From positions 6,200,001-6,264,000 of the forward strand of contig NC_084726.1 of NCBI RefSeq assembly GCF_033807575.1: a DNA stretch of 64,000 nt, given 5' to 3'. Made by a program: the position numbers and the translations under genes. Numbering within the stretch: the first letter of the stretch is position 1; each line of letters opens with the position of its first letter. Below, one piece after another: positions 1-11,070 of the stretch. A model generated the notes under the pieces. That model was given only the letters and a program-made list of their open reading frames with translations. It searched no databases and was not told the DNA's origin. This stretch comes from Cydia pomonella. Lineage: Eukaryota > Arthropoda > Insecta > Lepidoptera > Tortricidae.

Positions 1-96
1 ATCGAGATAATGAAACCTACTAAATAGAGCGAGTCGATTGGATATAACAAAGTACGCTTATATGAAACGCTACTCCGGTGTGCGAGTGAGACAGTC

Positions 97-400
97 AGGC
101 CAATTTGAACTTGCATTTGACAGAAAACTGTCTCCATCAAACGCTACCAGTTCCATTGCCGGTCTCTTCGCTGCCTTCTATAGTGGTTCAATCTTACCTT
201 GCTTATGAATAAAAAGGGGCGTGCACACCGATATTAGAGTAATATTGAAATCATATCAGTTAGTTGCGGGCGTCTCGCTCGCACAAATACATGCGTATAA
301 GTGCGAAATGAACGCACGAATGACAGCTAACTGGTATCATTCCAATATTAGGTATTCTAAAATTGGTTTAATGTCAGTTGCACTTTCGAATTGGCCTACA
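97..400. mobile_element. MITE with GGCCAATT terminal inverted repeats, copy 1
   Basis: The two ends form an imperfect inverted repeat of about 27 bp. The left end reads GGCCAATTTGAACTTGCA and the right end, complemented, reads GGCCAATTCGAAAGTGCA, both followed by TGACA after two bases. The 300-bp interior has no coding capacity and includes 'attccaatatt'. A second element with the same end and a related interior lies at 31586-31998. The superfamily is not clear, and no confident target duplication was found. Confidence 0.6.
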
Positions 401-462
401 TAGCGATTTCCTAAGCCTGCACACCGGATCGGCGTGTGGGGATCTAGCTAATGTAAAGCCAC

Positions 463-1400
463 CTCATTAGGTGCTTTTAGCCTTTTGAACGGCAAGAACA
501 CCTAAAGATGTGGTGAGAGAAAGCCGCGCGTCCCTCATGCACTGCACTAGCTTTACAGCTTGCATTGCAACCAATGTATGCCGCTCACCGCCCCGCCGGT
601 CGCGTGGGTCCAAGCACGCGAGCATTTTGCGAGTTGTGTATGTGTACTTGTGTTATCTAGGCGCACAAACGGTTACAATAACAAGAAGTGTACACCGTGT
701 GTGCAGTCCAACACGGGAGCACGGGTGCGATTCGAAAATAACGCGCTAGCGACGCATTACGACATTGATATTTTACCCTTCGAACGCCATAAAAAAAACG
801 TTACTCACATGCCAAGGTCACGGGCGCAAGTGAGCTTGAAAGTGCATGAGTATTACATTAGGGACTTTGACAGCGATTATAACAGCTTTAATCATTAATG
901 TGTTCATGGCCCTTAAATCATGTCTAGTGACGGCGCCTTTAGGTGTTCTTGACGTTCAAAAGGTTAAGGGCGTTTGCTAGCTGGCGCTAGTGCATGGAGC
1001 GGGCAAACACGCGCAGGTGCCTTTGTAAGTAAAATCAGTCGCACGCGTCCGCGCCAGTTAGCGTTGCTCATACTGTAAGCCGCACGCCCGCTCCATGCAC
1101 ACGCGCGACGTTGCGGACGCCCTATGCCCTAAACCTTACTTGAAAGTGTGAAGGTTACTCTGACAGCGGCTATATCAGCTACAATGTATTTATGATGCTT
1201 TGAGCATAGCTAGTTACGACGCCTTAAGGTATTCTTGGCGTTCAAAAGGTTAAGGGCGTTTGCTAGCTGGCGCGAGTGCACGGAGCGGGTGCACGCGCGC
1301 GGGTGCCTTTGTAGGTAAAATTCGTCGCACGCGTCCGCGCCAGCTAGCGTCACCAGTTACTGTTTTTCGTTAACCCGCTCCAGCTAGCAAACTAATCGCA
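463..1400. repeat. GC-rich duplicated and partly palindromic block
   Basis: Two direct copies of a unit of about 215-235 bp start near 834 and 1138. Each contains 'ttcaaaaggttaagggcg', 'gctagctggcgc' and, at its end, 'gcgccag(c/t)tagcg', so each copy can fold on itself. An inverted fragment of the unit lies at 464-512 ('ccttttgaacggcaagaaca'). The element 'cccgctccatgcac' at 1087-1100 is the complement of 'gtgcatggagcggg' in the first copy. The block is far richer in G+C than its flanks. It is probably a foldback-type or MITE cluster; short open frames inside it look accidental. Confidence 0.55.
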
Positions 1401-2371
1401 AATGGTCCGAGATTGGCGCAATAACCATGCATTCCCTTATCTGGATCTGGATGCACCTATTCACCAATGCTTGCTTTAAAGTAACTTGTCGACTCATCCT
1501 GCTAATATTTGTGCGACCGTGAAGAAAATGTATGCCGTCAGTTATTTTTCAATTTATATGAAATAAAGGTGTTAAATGTATTCAAAAGTTTTTATTTCAT
1601 ATGTATATATAATGGAACGAAATACAGCTACTATCTTAGCTTGGCAAGCAGTTAAGAGTCGCTGATGCTTGTAATGTATTCACTGCGTTAATTTTAGGTT
1701 TAAGATTCTTTATTCTCACTAAGAATTTGACAATTCACTTACATGAGAACTTAAAACTACACAATTTAATCCTGCTTCATATGGCAAACGAAGGAAACGT
1801 TGCTTTGAACCGCGACGCAATCTCAAATATTTCACTTTTACACAATTTTCCTGCAGAGAGACAAAACAAGTATGTACATAATACCTTTTTACGATTTATT
1901 TTATCGTAACATATAAACATAGATTTATTTTCTTGCTGCTAATTATGGCACTCCAACTACTCCATAAATACATTTACTTACCTACTTATTGCTTAGGAAT
2001 CTTATTTCATGTTTAATAATAAGTTTATATAACGTTTCTAGCGGGACATAACGCGAACTTTAAAAAATGTAATGCTTTTTCTACCTTTATCACTCGAATA
2101 TGTAAGAGCAAGAGAGATAAATAGACGAAACTTACTAGTTCAAGGTAACCACTCGTTTTATTGTCAAAGTTCCGAATTAAACAAACTTATTCTTCGGTGA
2201 CATTTTTTAGCGTTTATAAGCGACTATACGGATCCAGCCGGCCTATGATGGTTTTGTCATTATATCATTAATCATTTAATGCTTGGATTGGCGATTATCT
2301 GATAAGTGACTTAATTCGGTATAAAGTCGCGAGGGTAACCTATAATTGACTAATGATAGCGCGACATATTT
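1401..2371. other. AT-rich non-coding stretch
   Basis: No exon, RNA gene or clear repeat is visible. A 60-codon open frame at 1727-1909 has AT-driven composition and no recognisable motif. Confidence 0.5.
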
Positions 2372-2700
2372 TGAGGTTTTGAAAAATGAATTTTAAACTC
2401 TATGCCTTAAGGCGTATTTTAAAGAATAGATGATTAAATCACATTCTACCACTTATCTTCATATGACATTAACAGTTAAAAATTATCCATGGTTTGTGCT
2501 TTTGAAAAATAAATTGTAAACAAGTATACTTAAAGCGTATTTTAATGAATAGTTGTTTAAATGACATATTACCACTTATCCACATTTGACATTGATAGTT
2601 AAAAGTTATCCATGATTTAAGAGTTTGCAAAATAGATTCTTATTGTGTTTAATTAAGACGTCTTTTAATAAATAGTTGGCTTAATGATAAGTTGTGTCTA
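2372..2700. repeat. Tandem repeat, 123-bp unit, about 2.7 copies
   Basis: Homologous anchors such as 'ttttgaaaaat' and 'tttgcaaaat' recur at 2381, 2504 and 2627, exactly 123 bp apart. Each unit also carries a 'cgtattttaa(a/t)gaatag'-like stretch and, in the first two, 'ttaaaa(a/g)ttatccatg'. The third unit is truncated. The copies have diverged, so the array is old. There is no coding potential. Confidence 0.75.
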
Positions 2701-3080
2701 CAATTCATACATAGCAAATGGGGAATCATTGCTCGCTTAGATTTGAAGGCACGTTTTAAGGTTTGAAAGACAGGCAAATGTAGTGAAGCGTGTAAGGTGT
2801 TCAAAATTAAGCGTGTAGATCATTTCCAACATTTCACACGATGAGTTACTTTTGGTACGGACTGTGCCTATTGAGTGAAATTAACGTAAGGCGGTCTTCA
2901 CACTGGCGTTGCACCGCATTCCATTGCGATGTGGATGATTTAGTATACGGCAGAGTTCGCTATAGTTTTCCTTCAATAGTTTTTCGCCCGGAACTGAGAA
3001 CTCGCGGTTTGCCAAAAATTATGTATAGCGATTGCATTTGTTGCATCTACTTACTCGGAAAATGATAAACTCTGGTACAG

Positions 3081-3184
3081 CAACTTGGTCAGTAGAAAAA
3101 AGGCGGTAAATTTTTAAAAATATAGGCGCAAAGGGTCTCCCATATAAAATTTAAACTTTGCGCCTTTTTCTACTGCCAAACTGG
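3081..3184. mobile_element. Palindromic MITE (CAGTAGAAAAAGGCG type)
   Basis: The left arm 'acttggtcagtagaaaaaa' with 'ggcg' pairs with the right arm 'cgcctttttctactgccaaa'. The centre has 'ggcgcaaaggg', and 'tttgcgcc' opens the right arm. This short palindrome is a common dispersed family in moth and butterfly genomes from general knowledge. The hairpin would be nearly full length if transcribed. Confidence 0.7.
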
Positions 3185-3597
3185 GTGTGTTTGAGTATAG
3201 TTTCAAGTCACCATAGAGATTTAAAAAGACCGTATCTGTGGTAAACGGTTACGTTTCTTGTCAAATGACTATATTATCTAATTTTGAATTCGTTTATCTT
3301 GCTAATTATGTAAAATGGTACATTTAAAAACAATATCAAAAACGTGTAAGCCGGGCTTTTTCATTTGATACCGCCGACCATACTTTCTTGCAAACAAGTT
3401 GACTAGAATAGCAATAAGACCCCTCACAAATAGCTTTTGGGTTTCTAGGCTCTTATATAGCTCCAGAACCACTTGATTGAGCCTGCTCATAATTTAATTT
3501 AAATTAGTACAAAACTAAAGTTATTGCATAACAAGCTATCCTCTGAGAGCTCTTAAAAAAAAAAATGTCGAGACCTGCCAATAGCCAGTCGTGTGTT

Positions 3598-4120
3598 CCA
3601 AGTTGAATGTATGATTTTTTGTCATATTATTTGGTCCCAACATGGTTCGAAAGTTAGAGGGAGGGACTCTTCTTTTTTCTTTCTTATATCTATTATAATA
3701 TTATCTTTTTCTAAAAATGGTCATGAAAGACCCATATTTGTTTTAAAAGACCTATCTAATGACAGCCCATACCGTAAGTTAAACACTACGGTTTAACTAA
3801 CTCACGTTATTTTTGACACTTGTGCGACATGTTTCGGAGAACCTATTAGGTCTTCATTTTCAATCATGTCTAGTTCATGTGAGCATTCACGCTAGTCATA
3901 TTTCTTTTTTGCTAAAGTTAGACTCACAACCGTTTAAATTCGATCCCATGCCGTGCTTATTGTTAGCTTGGCTCAGTTAACTATGAACTGCAACATCCTA
4001 TGTATACCTTATATTTCGTAAATGAATGACTTATGACGTCACAAAGTTTATGACTTCCCCTCCCTCTAGTCACATTTTCTTGACCCCTTCTCTCCCCCTT
4101 AACGTGTGATCTAATTAATG
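3598..4120. repeat. Decayed dispersed-repeat fragments
   Basis: The stretch at 3640-3780 ('gagggagggac', 'gaaagaccca', 'aaaagacctatctaatga') resembles the repeat split around 25669-25864 and 27742-27990. The stretch at 4035-4115 ('cttcccctccctc', 'tgaccccttctctccccctt') belongs to a pyrimidine-rich family widespread in Lepidoptera. Neither shows intact ends. Confidence 0.4.
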
Positions 4121-4376
4121 GATGACCTCTTGGGGCTAGTCCGGTTTCCTCAGAATGTTTTCAGGAAGGTAGTGTTAATGAACATAACAAAATAAAATAA
4201 TACTAGGCGAAATATTTATTTATTAATAGGGCACGCTTCTCTGCATGTAATGCATCCCTCGAGCAGCGCCCCCTTCCATTTCCGCTTCAGGTTCGCCTTT
4301 TATTGGAAGATTTCTGGAAAAAAGAAAAACCTATTATACCTATAAAGTAAAATAATCAAAAAAACTTTTTACAAAC

Positions 4377-4456
4377 CGACTTCAAAAAGGATAAAATAAA
4401 ATATTATACTTTTTTAAGTATATGCATTACCAACTAATATGTTTGAAGTCGGTGCC
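4377..4456. mobile_element. Short palindromic repeat (CCGACTTCAAAAAGG)
   Basis: 'ccgacttcaaaaagg' near the left end is answered by 'tttgaagtcggtgcc' at the right end, with an AT-rich interior. It matches a dispersed insect palindrome type. It has no coding content. Confidence 0.5.
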
Positions 4457-5077
4457 TTATCGTCAGTTTATATTAAAATTTCTGATCACAATATCATATT
4501 GTTGCATTAAAACTACTTTGATTAAGCTAATCGCAAGATATAAGGTAATTGCAGCAAAAACAATTAGAAGTCTCACAAGTTATTTTCTCAACACATTATG
4601 ACGTTAAGATTTTATAATTAAGTGAATAGTTAAAAAAATATTCATATTGTCCATTTCTGCCTGAAACACAAGGAATCCTAGTTAAGGTATTTGTAAACCA
4701 CTTTTCTCTAATAACAATTCTTAGTCTTTAAGAGCAACCAACGTAGGTACAATACTTTTTCAATGGATGTGGTAGGCAGCTGCCCCCAGTCTCCCATTTA
4801 AAAAAATCCATGTACATGGGTATGTGTTCGGTCACCGCAGAGAAAATTTGAGGAGTGGAGCCCTAAACATGGTAGGTAAACCTAAATTTAATTTATTCAT
4901 AAAGTGTCCAATGTCCATGCAATTTTGCAGATACATCACGTAAAACTAACAGGTGACTTGCATGGAACGACTCTGGGTATCTATGTACCTAATCGCGGAA
5001 AACGTCAAACATTTCACAAATATTTATACTTAAAATATTATAACAACGGTTATATGTATATGTAATCTCTTAATATT

Positions 5078-6305
5078 TTAGAAATTACAAAATAGTATTT
5101 GACTACCTATTTGTATCCGATTTAGCAGAATGAATGATAGATGAGTTGTAACAAAACGTACTAATCCCGATTCAAAGTAATCCCCATTGGTGTTGTCAGG
5201 GATTACTTTGGCGATCTTACGGTTTACAAGAAAATATCGATTCTGTCCATCCATTCGATTTATTCTAAAATTTCTAATTATGATTTTGCAGTTATTACAT
5301 ACCAACTGAACGTTTAGCGAATGAATTCCTTTTCTGTTTAGAAACTGTACGCCATGCGGTAAAGGTTATGGAAATATTTTTACTTGGGTGCAGTCTACTG
5401 TGCCTAAAATGTTAGCAACCCCATATGCCTCCTGAACACCTCTCATTTTCTGGGAAGACTATCCAAGTGTCCTTGAGTCTGTAAACAATCCAACACTTTC
5501 ATGATTTGGTACTTTAGCTACACGTAGCATTGAATAATACTTACATAAATACATATGTAGGAGTGGTAAAGAAGTTGCATTTATTAACAAAAATAAGGTA
5601 TGATTCTGCATTGAAATATTTAGGTAGAAACACTTCAAATACAAATACCACAAAAATCCACATTCAAGCCTCATTTGTACTTCATGGTCCCTAAAAAACT
5701 ACGTAAGAAAATAAATATAAATATTTTGTTACTGACTGCGTCTTTTTGCCTTCATATGTCTCACTGCACATCCATACTCGTGTTTTTTTACCTTCTTATC
5801 TCCGGTGTCAGTGGTATTCTGTACCAAAATGGACATACCTTCTATTCACCACAATTACAAATTGATCCAAGTACCGGCTGACGGTAGACTGAGCAATGGA
5901 CAAGCCATGGTCTTGTCCAGTTCCCCGTTAGTAACTACCGTCAGCCAATAGGTGCAGTGATGTTAAAACCTAAAACAAAGACTTGTAAGTAGGTATATCA
6001 TTATGAAATAATGATTATGATCAAGGTGGTAAAGGTAACGGGAATGATTTGAGGAATAGTGCAACATTAGGTATATCTTTACTTTAAGATGTGCCGGCAA
6101 TCCATCGCCATGTTGAGGCTTGAGGTCAGCGTCAAGTTCAGCACACATAGAGTGCTAATTCTTTCCGCACCCTATATATGCGCCAAACCTCCTCGTCGGG
6201 CTTATCAAACGGGTTGCATGCATCCCTTATGGCCCGGCGTTGAAGTTTTCTGTCTTGTTTTTCTTCGATAGCAGCAGCTGCCAAGAAGAAATGATATCTT
6301 GCCAT
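5078..6305 (-). pseudogene. PIF/Harbinger (HARBI1-like) transposase pseudogene
   Basis: Read on the minus strand, family motifs appear in the correct order but in different frames. The N-terminal region (6140-6305) has 'AIRDACNPFDKPDEEVWR' followed by 'RVRKELALY', matching the NPFDLPDEEF / KELARYL region of HARBI1-like transposases. Next come 'AELDADLKP' and 'IPxxLK'-like 'LPAHLKVK' (6076-6148). 'LSIAQSTVSRYLDQF' (about 5870-5925) is the helix-turn-helix SxSTVSR motif. 'GVANILGTVDCTQVKIF' (about 5375-5440) corresponds to the first catalytic aspartate region (usually GxIDGTHxxI), here with C for G and Q for H. 'NRKGIHSLNVQLVC' (5283-5339) is the NRKGYHSINVQ block. Frame changes occur near 6145 and between later motifs, so the gene is dead. 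The final catalytic residues are not recognisable. The start chosen is the ATG before 'ARYHFF', since upstream sequence has no similarity. Confidence 0.85.
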
Positions 6306-7965
6306 CCCTGAAAAATGTATTGATAATGTTATATGTAAATAAATGAGTTTGATTGTATATATAATGAAAAACACAGATACTTACTGATATTTAACTCCAA
6401 AAATTTGTATTTTGCACCATTTATATAGCACAAGAGCACTTATCGTGACCCAGTGAGCACTAGGATAAAATAATCAAAGTCTAGCCGTCAAAACTCGACT
6501 ATATATTTAATTATTCAACAAACGTTGCCATTTACCGTCTATCGCTGTCAAAAGTAGACAAAACGGTATAAATGCTATAAAACGATATAAATCTAGACAA
6601 GTGTCATTTATATCATTTAACTTATCCACTTATCAACTAAGTTTAAGTCAGAAATTTAGACAAATGACAAATTATCCACCGACCATGTTATGCAGTAAAT
6701 CATTTAACATCTATCGCTGTCAAAAGTGGAAAAGACGTCAAATCAATAAAAACTGGATAAAATGTTAGTTATATTATCATTTATACAGCCATATCATTTA
6801 TAAAATCGACCATAATAGCCCTGCAGCATTTGCCGCTCATTCGGTTCTCCTATTGCACGCAAGATGTCAGTACTAGAGAGGATTTGAAAAATCATAATTA
6901 AGTAGTTTAGTGCCATTTATTGAGCGGTAATAATTTAAAAAAAAATTATAAATTACTTTTTCATTATATTTCAGGCATGCAAAGTGATGTAAATGGTTAC
7001 AAAAGTAATTCTATATGAATGACATTTTTTAGTTCCAGTTTACGCCGCAGCGCATGATCAAAATTATTAATATCATCTTCCCTGGACACTTTCGGTCTTT
7101 GGTGTCATATAAGTAATTAATGCTTAATTGAAGACCTTCCAAATAGGATTTGACTCAATTGTATATACCAATAGTAAAAATTACCCAAACTGCTACCAAG
7201 GCTCCATCTAGTGCCAGGTAGAACAAACAAAGCGGCATTTACCACAATTAATTAACGAAAAAACTCGTTTTATTACCGCCCCTGCAAGCATTTGAGTGCA
7301 AGTATATATATATTAAAATACCTTATAAAAATGTCTTTTAAATGATATATATGGCTTGAGTATACAAGCAAGTTTCAGTGTTTAATAGCAGTATTTTTAA
7401 TTCAAGCATATGTTATATCAACTAATTCCAGCCCTGTACGTACTTAAACGTAAGTAGTGGTAAACAGAAATCTAGAATTTCTCATATTCTTTCATACAAA
7501 ACACCTAACAACCGGCTACATAACAAGTACTTTGTAAAACAACAGTTTATATTCGCCACTCTTTTTTTTTAATTGCTCAGTCCCTGCACGTTATCCAAAG
7601 TTGGTGTCATACAATAAAATAATGCTAAGAGTAAACCCTTTCAAACGAGATATGTCTCAACAGTATACATCCATGGGACAAATTGCCCATTCTCCTTTGT
7701 GCAATGTGTAAGTTTCAGAACATTCTCATTCAAAATTTATCGAGATCATGGGAACTTAGCAAGTTTTGAAAATTCTCTTTGGCACATATTGCTACTCATT
7801 ACTAAATTTGCCTACTACCTACAGTCACGGACTTTAATAGTTAAGCCATTTAGGGTTTACTTTACATTGGACATATCATACCGTTAGTATTACGAACCAA
7901 ATTACTCAAATTAGCTTGAACCCTAAATGGATCAACAATTTAAGTCTGTGCTGTGACCTCTCACC
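6306..7965. other. AT-rich non-coding stretch with minor repeats
   Basis: 'tatcgctgtcaaaagt' occurs twice (about 6540 and 6713), near 'tatcatttaacttatccac'-like sequence. An inverted pair 'ccatttagggttt' / 'aaccctaaatgg' lies at 7847-7930. No exon or RNA gene was recognised. Confidence 0.5.
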
Positions 7966-8058
7966 TAGGGTTTGTACGACGGATCTGAAATGTATGGGAA
8001 GATTCGGGTATCAGATCCGGATAATTTCATACATTTAGGATCCGGACTGCAAACCCTA
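7966..8058. mobile_element. hAT-type palindromic MITE, TAGGGTTTGCA family, copy 1
   Basis: It begins 'tagggtttg' and ends 'gcaaaccct' plus 'a', with the interior motif 'gatctgaaatgtatgggaag' shared with copies at 23533 and 28680. The flanking 8-mers 'ctctcacc' and 'gtttcacc' match at 6 of 8 bases, as expected for an old 8-bp target duplication. Confidence 0.75.
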
Positions 8059-8277
8059 GTTTCACCTTTACTGTTTATATGCGCGTTACTGCGACGTTCC
8101 GTACACAACGGCCGTAACAACGGACACGTGTACTCCGTGAAACGAGGGTCTAGAAAAATAAAATAAAATGCCTTTATTTCGAGGGTACTCTTGTAATTTT
8201 CATGTAGTTTTTTTAATTATATTCCGCCCAAAATATTTCGTGTTATTCGTGTTTCGTGTTCGTAGAAATGGGAAATT

Positions 8278-8385
8278 CGAAAGCCGCCTTGAGCCCGTCT
8301 AAGTTAACTGCACCGACTTTAAAGTCACTAAGTGTGGAGTGCGTCTATAAACGACATATTTTTATAGGAATTTGATTTTTATAAT
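8278..8385 (+). CDS. Candidate 35-residue ORF starting MGNSKAALSP
   Basis: The ORF opens with MGNSKAALSPSKLTAP. A glycine at position 2 followed by NS resembles an N-myristoylation start. The leader just upstream is pyrimidine-rich and repeats 'cgtgtt'. No clear splice donor is seen (the nearest GT, in 'aagtgtgg', is weak), and the tail of the ORF is not protein-like. I do not recognise it. It may be a chance frame, a lost transposon start or a short first exon; chance is the most likely reading. Confidence 0.15.
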
Positions 8386-8604
8386 GGCACTGCCACACAT
8401 TGTCACTACGAAATCTGTGCAGAGATAGTTTTAATTTAAACGCTCCATAATTTGATGCTACTCTAATCGTTATTAGGTAAGCTTTATTTTAATTTCTGAA
8501 AATCCTTCTATTTAAGGCTTGCTTTTATAAAGGTCCGAATTGAAAATAAATATCTAGACTATTTAAGTTTTGTCAGTCATTATATTCAACGAGTACCATA
8601 CATA

Positions 8605-8692
8605 AAGATAGTCACGCCTATGTCTCGGAGGGGTAGGCAGAGACCACGGATGTCCACTTGCTACGATCCTGACATACCCCTTTCCCTTCCTT
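8605..8692. repeat. Dispersed lepidopteran repeat fragment (aggggtaggcagagaccacgg)
   Basis: The stretch 'cggaggggtaggcagagacc' followed by 'cacttgctacgatcctgaca' belongs to a very common moth repeat, often found at LINE-like 3' ends. The ends are undefined. Confidence 0.5.
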
Positions 8693-8762
8693 CACTTTTA
8701 ACGAGTAATTTTGTTATATTTGGCAATACTCTCGAGGAGGGGGAATAGTAGATTTTTTTTTT

Positions 8763-8880
8763 ATACCACGACGGTGGCAAACAAGCATACGGCCCGCCTG
8801 ATGGTAAGCAGTCACCGTAGCCTATGGACGCCTGCAACACCAGAGGCATGACATGCGCGTTGCCGACCCTTTAAAAACCT
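8763..8880 (+). repeat. Dispersed repeat (GGTGGCAAACAAGCATACGG), copy 1
   Basis: It contains 'ggtggcaaacaagcatacgg', 'atggtaagcagtcaccgtag' and 'gcgttgccgaccct'. An inverted copy lies at 46543-46662, and a decayed piece at 23755-23835 retains 'cgcctgatggtaagcg'. It is an abundant lepidopteran interspersed repeat, probably SINE- or LINE-derived. The 62-codon minus-strand frame here is a by-product of the repeat. Confidence 0.65.
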
Positions 8881-9728
8881 GTACACTCCTTTTTTGAAGA
8901 ACCCCATACTGAACAAATTTTACTATGAAAGAAACCCCGCAATTCCATAGAAAACATCGACATAGTATTCACAGAAGTGTATAGAGCATTGAAACATTAA
9001 GAAGTTGGATGAAAATTTTTTAGCGACTTCTGCCTACGCGGACCACATCGTGGGTGGATGAGTCTTTGAATAATCCAGGTGTCATTGTTAAATGCATACT
9101 CTTTCCCACTTTCACCATATTCCGGACGTGTAATCACGCTCCCTTAACCCGCCCGACCCTCCCGTATTGCACACGCCTTCAACGAAACATGTCAAGTGAC
9201 ACTTGATCTAGAACCGCTGTGGAAAAGGTGCGCTATTTCTAGTGACACTGTATTAAACATTTTTAAACAATTAAAAGGCGCTATAGTAATAAAATACATA
9301 TGTGGCTTTCCATATTAAAGACACGTAATGAACACAAGATAATTTTTCATACGGAAAGCCGCAAAAATAGCTATTTTGCCACAGAGGTGAATATAATGGT
9401 CGTAATTAACGACTTTTACTACGGATTTAACACTCAAATCGCTAGAAAAGGATTGGTTGTTCTTTAAAAAACATTAATATATTTTGTTTTGTAAATGCAT
9501 TTCGCACTTATAGTTTATTTCCTGGTTTTGAGTGTGATATATGTAACCTTAGAGGTAGATTTCCTAAATAACAAATTCTCCAAAGCTTGTTAATGTATGG
9601 CTGTAACAATGAGGTCAATAAGCGACCGTATTTTTATTATATCTCAGTGATATAGCCAATTTTTTTAACGATTAATATAATACACTACAGCAATATGCGA
9701 CCCAGGTAAAATGCAACTAAATTTTTTT
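8881..9728. other. AT-rich non-coding stretch
   Basis: There is no gene signal. A weak inverted pair 'gtggctttcc' / 'ggaaagccgc' spans 9302-9362. Otherwise nothing was recognised. Confidence 0.45.
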
Positions 9729-9965
9729 GCGGCTAACTAAATAGGCTATTGATAATACATGCTACTCGTACATCAAAATTTGCTACTGTTGTAAGCACCT
9801 ATTGAAAATATATGCGGCTAAATAAATAGGCTATTGAAAATACATGCTACATTAAAATTTGCTACTGTTGTAAAAATCTATTAAAAATATAGGCGAGTAA
9901 CAAAATATACCACCAATATTACACGCTACAGCAAAATACGCTATCACGGTGAAACGCGAATAGGT
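9729..9965. repeat. Tandem repeat, 79-85-bp unit, three copies
   Basis: Unit starts fall at 9729, 9814 and 9893. Units one and two share 'aaataggctattga' and 'aaaatttgctactgttgtaa'; unit three is diverged ('acgctacagcaaaatacgct'). The spacing changes from 85 to 79 bp because of small deletions. It is non-coding. Confidence 0.7.
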
Positions 9966-10500
9966 GAAAAGCTACAAGGATTTTTTTGATTTCGAGGTAT
10001 ACGACTAACAAACGCTACCGTCACATGGGAGTAAGATGAAAAATTTATTCACTATTTTTTTTATTATGCAATACTTCTTGTAGTTACAAAGCGGCCAAGC
10101 CACATATTTTGAGTAAAGTGTAGAGTTTGTGAAGTTAGGGCTTGTAGAGTAAGAAGCTTGGTTCTACAAGAGATCTGATAACTTTTTGACAGTGCGAGCC
10201 TTATGGTTTCGTCTTATCAACATTTTACATGTAAATGTTTGTGTTGGTATTTCATTTATTTTTGTATGTTGCTTAATGACAATTTTCCATCCCCTAATCT
10301 ATAGGGTTGGGGGTGATTTATTACTAAAAATCCCGAAATACGTATCATTTATACGTAGTGTCAAGTGTAATCTGCTTTTTTACAAATTCCCTATACAAAC
10401 TTCAATCTCTTTTTCTCCCTAACGCCCTTTTCCTCCCTTTTTCACCCTTACGGGGTGATTTGGGGGTTGAAAACTATTCTATAACCAATATACCCTTCCT

Positions 10501-11070
10501 ACGGGGTAGCGATGCTGCAGACGAGCTTGCCAGGGAAGGATCGAGTGCGGAGGCGATTGGTCCGGAACCGATTCTTCCGATACCGTTTAGCAAGGTACGG
10601 TCAATGCTGCTGGCACGTACAGGGAAACTACACACAGAACACTGGCTGAACCAGACTGGATGCAGACAGGCAAAAGAAGCCATGCCTGGCATCAACGGAG
10701 AGCTCACAAGGGCGCTCGTGCAACTAGGGAAGGTCCGACTGAGTATGGTATCCAGTGTCATAACAGGTCATGGACTATTTAACAAAAATTTTTTCATAAC
10801 AGGTGTCACAGACTGTCCCCTATGCCGAGGATGCATGGAGACAGAAGAAACAGCCTCTCACGTGGTGCTGGAATGCAGCGGAGTGACTCCATACAGGGCG
10901 AAACATCTCGGATCCCCGAGAGACCTCCCCGAGATCCTACTCAACATTAAAGGTTTGATAGGATTCCTCGAGGAGCTGGGCTGGCAGGACTAGCCCACCC
11001 TCACATGTCACGCAAAATAGGCGCCAGTCGTCGAGTTGCGGAAAATCGCCCGTATACAATACAATACAAA
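10501..11070 (+). mobile_element. 5'-truncated non-LTR retrotransposon (RNase H-bearing type)
   Basis: The 570-bp insert is bounded by a perfect 11-bp target duplication, 'atacccttcct', at 10490-10500 and 11071-11081. It starts inside coding sequence and ends in a short AT-rich tail with 'acaatacaatacaaa', the expected structure of a 5'-truncated LINE copy. A related 3' end lies at 51330-51455. Confidence 0.9.
10502..10993 (+). pseudogene. C-terminal end of LINE ORF2: RNase H tail plus CCHC zinc knuckle
   Basis: The reading frame is intact from the truncation to the stop. 'RGSDAADELAREGS' is the last conserved block of the LINE RNase H domain (typically GNxxADxLAR). About 90 residues later comes 'CPLCRGCMETEETASHVVLEC', a Cys-rich motif of the form CxxC-x(8)-H-x(4)-C seen at the C-termini of RNase H-bearing insect LINEs. 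The protein ends 'FLEELGWQD'. Reverse transcriptase and endonuclease are absent, so it cannot be active. The open frame extends upstream to 10358, but that part belongs to the host repeat. R1, I or a relative are possible clades; this cannot be settled by eye. Confidence 0.85.

Noticed and set aside
510..898. Two overlapping frames of 79 and 112 codons
   Set aside because: They fall in and beside the GC-rich duplicated block, overlap in different frames and show no motif.
9301..9364. 'gtggctttcc' / 'ggaaagccgc' inverted pair as a MITE
   Set aside because: Only about 10 bp pair and the interior and flanks show no other structure.
10358..10501. Upstream part of the LINE-containing open frame
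   Set aside because: It lies outside the target duplication, in the host repeat; frame continuity is accidental.
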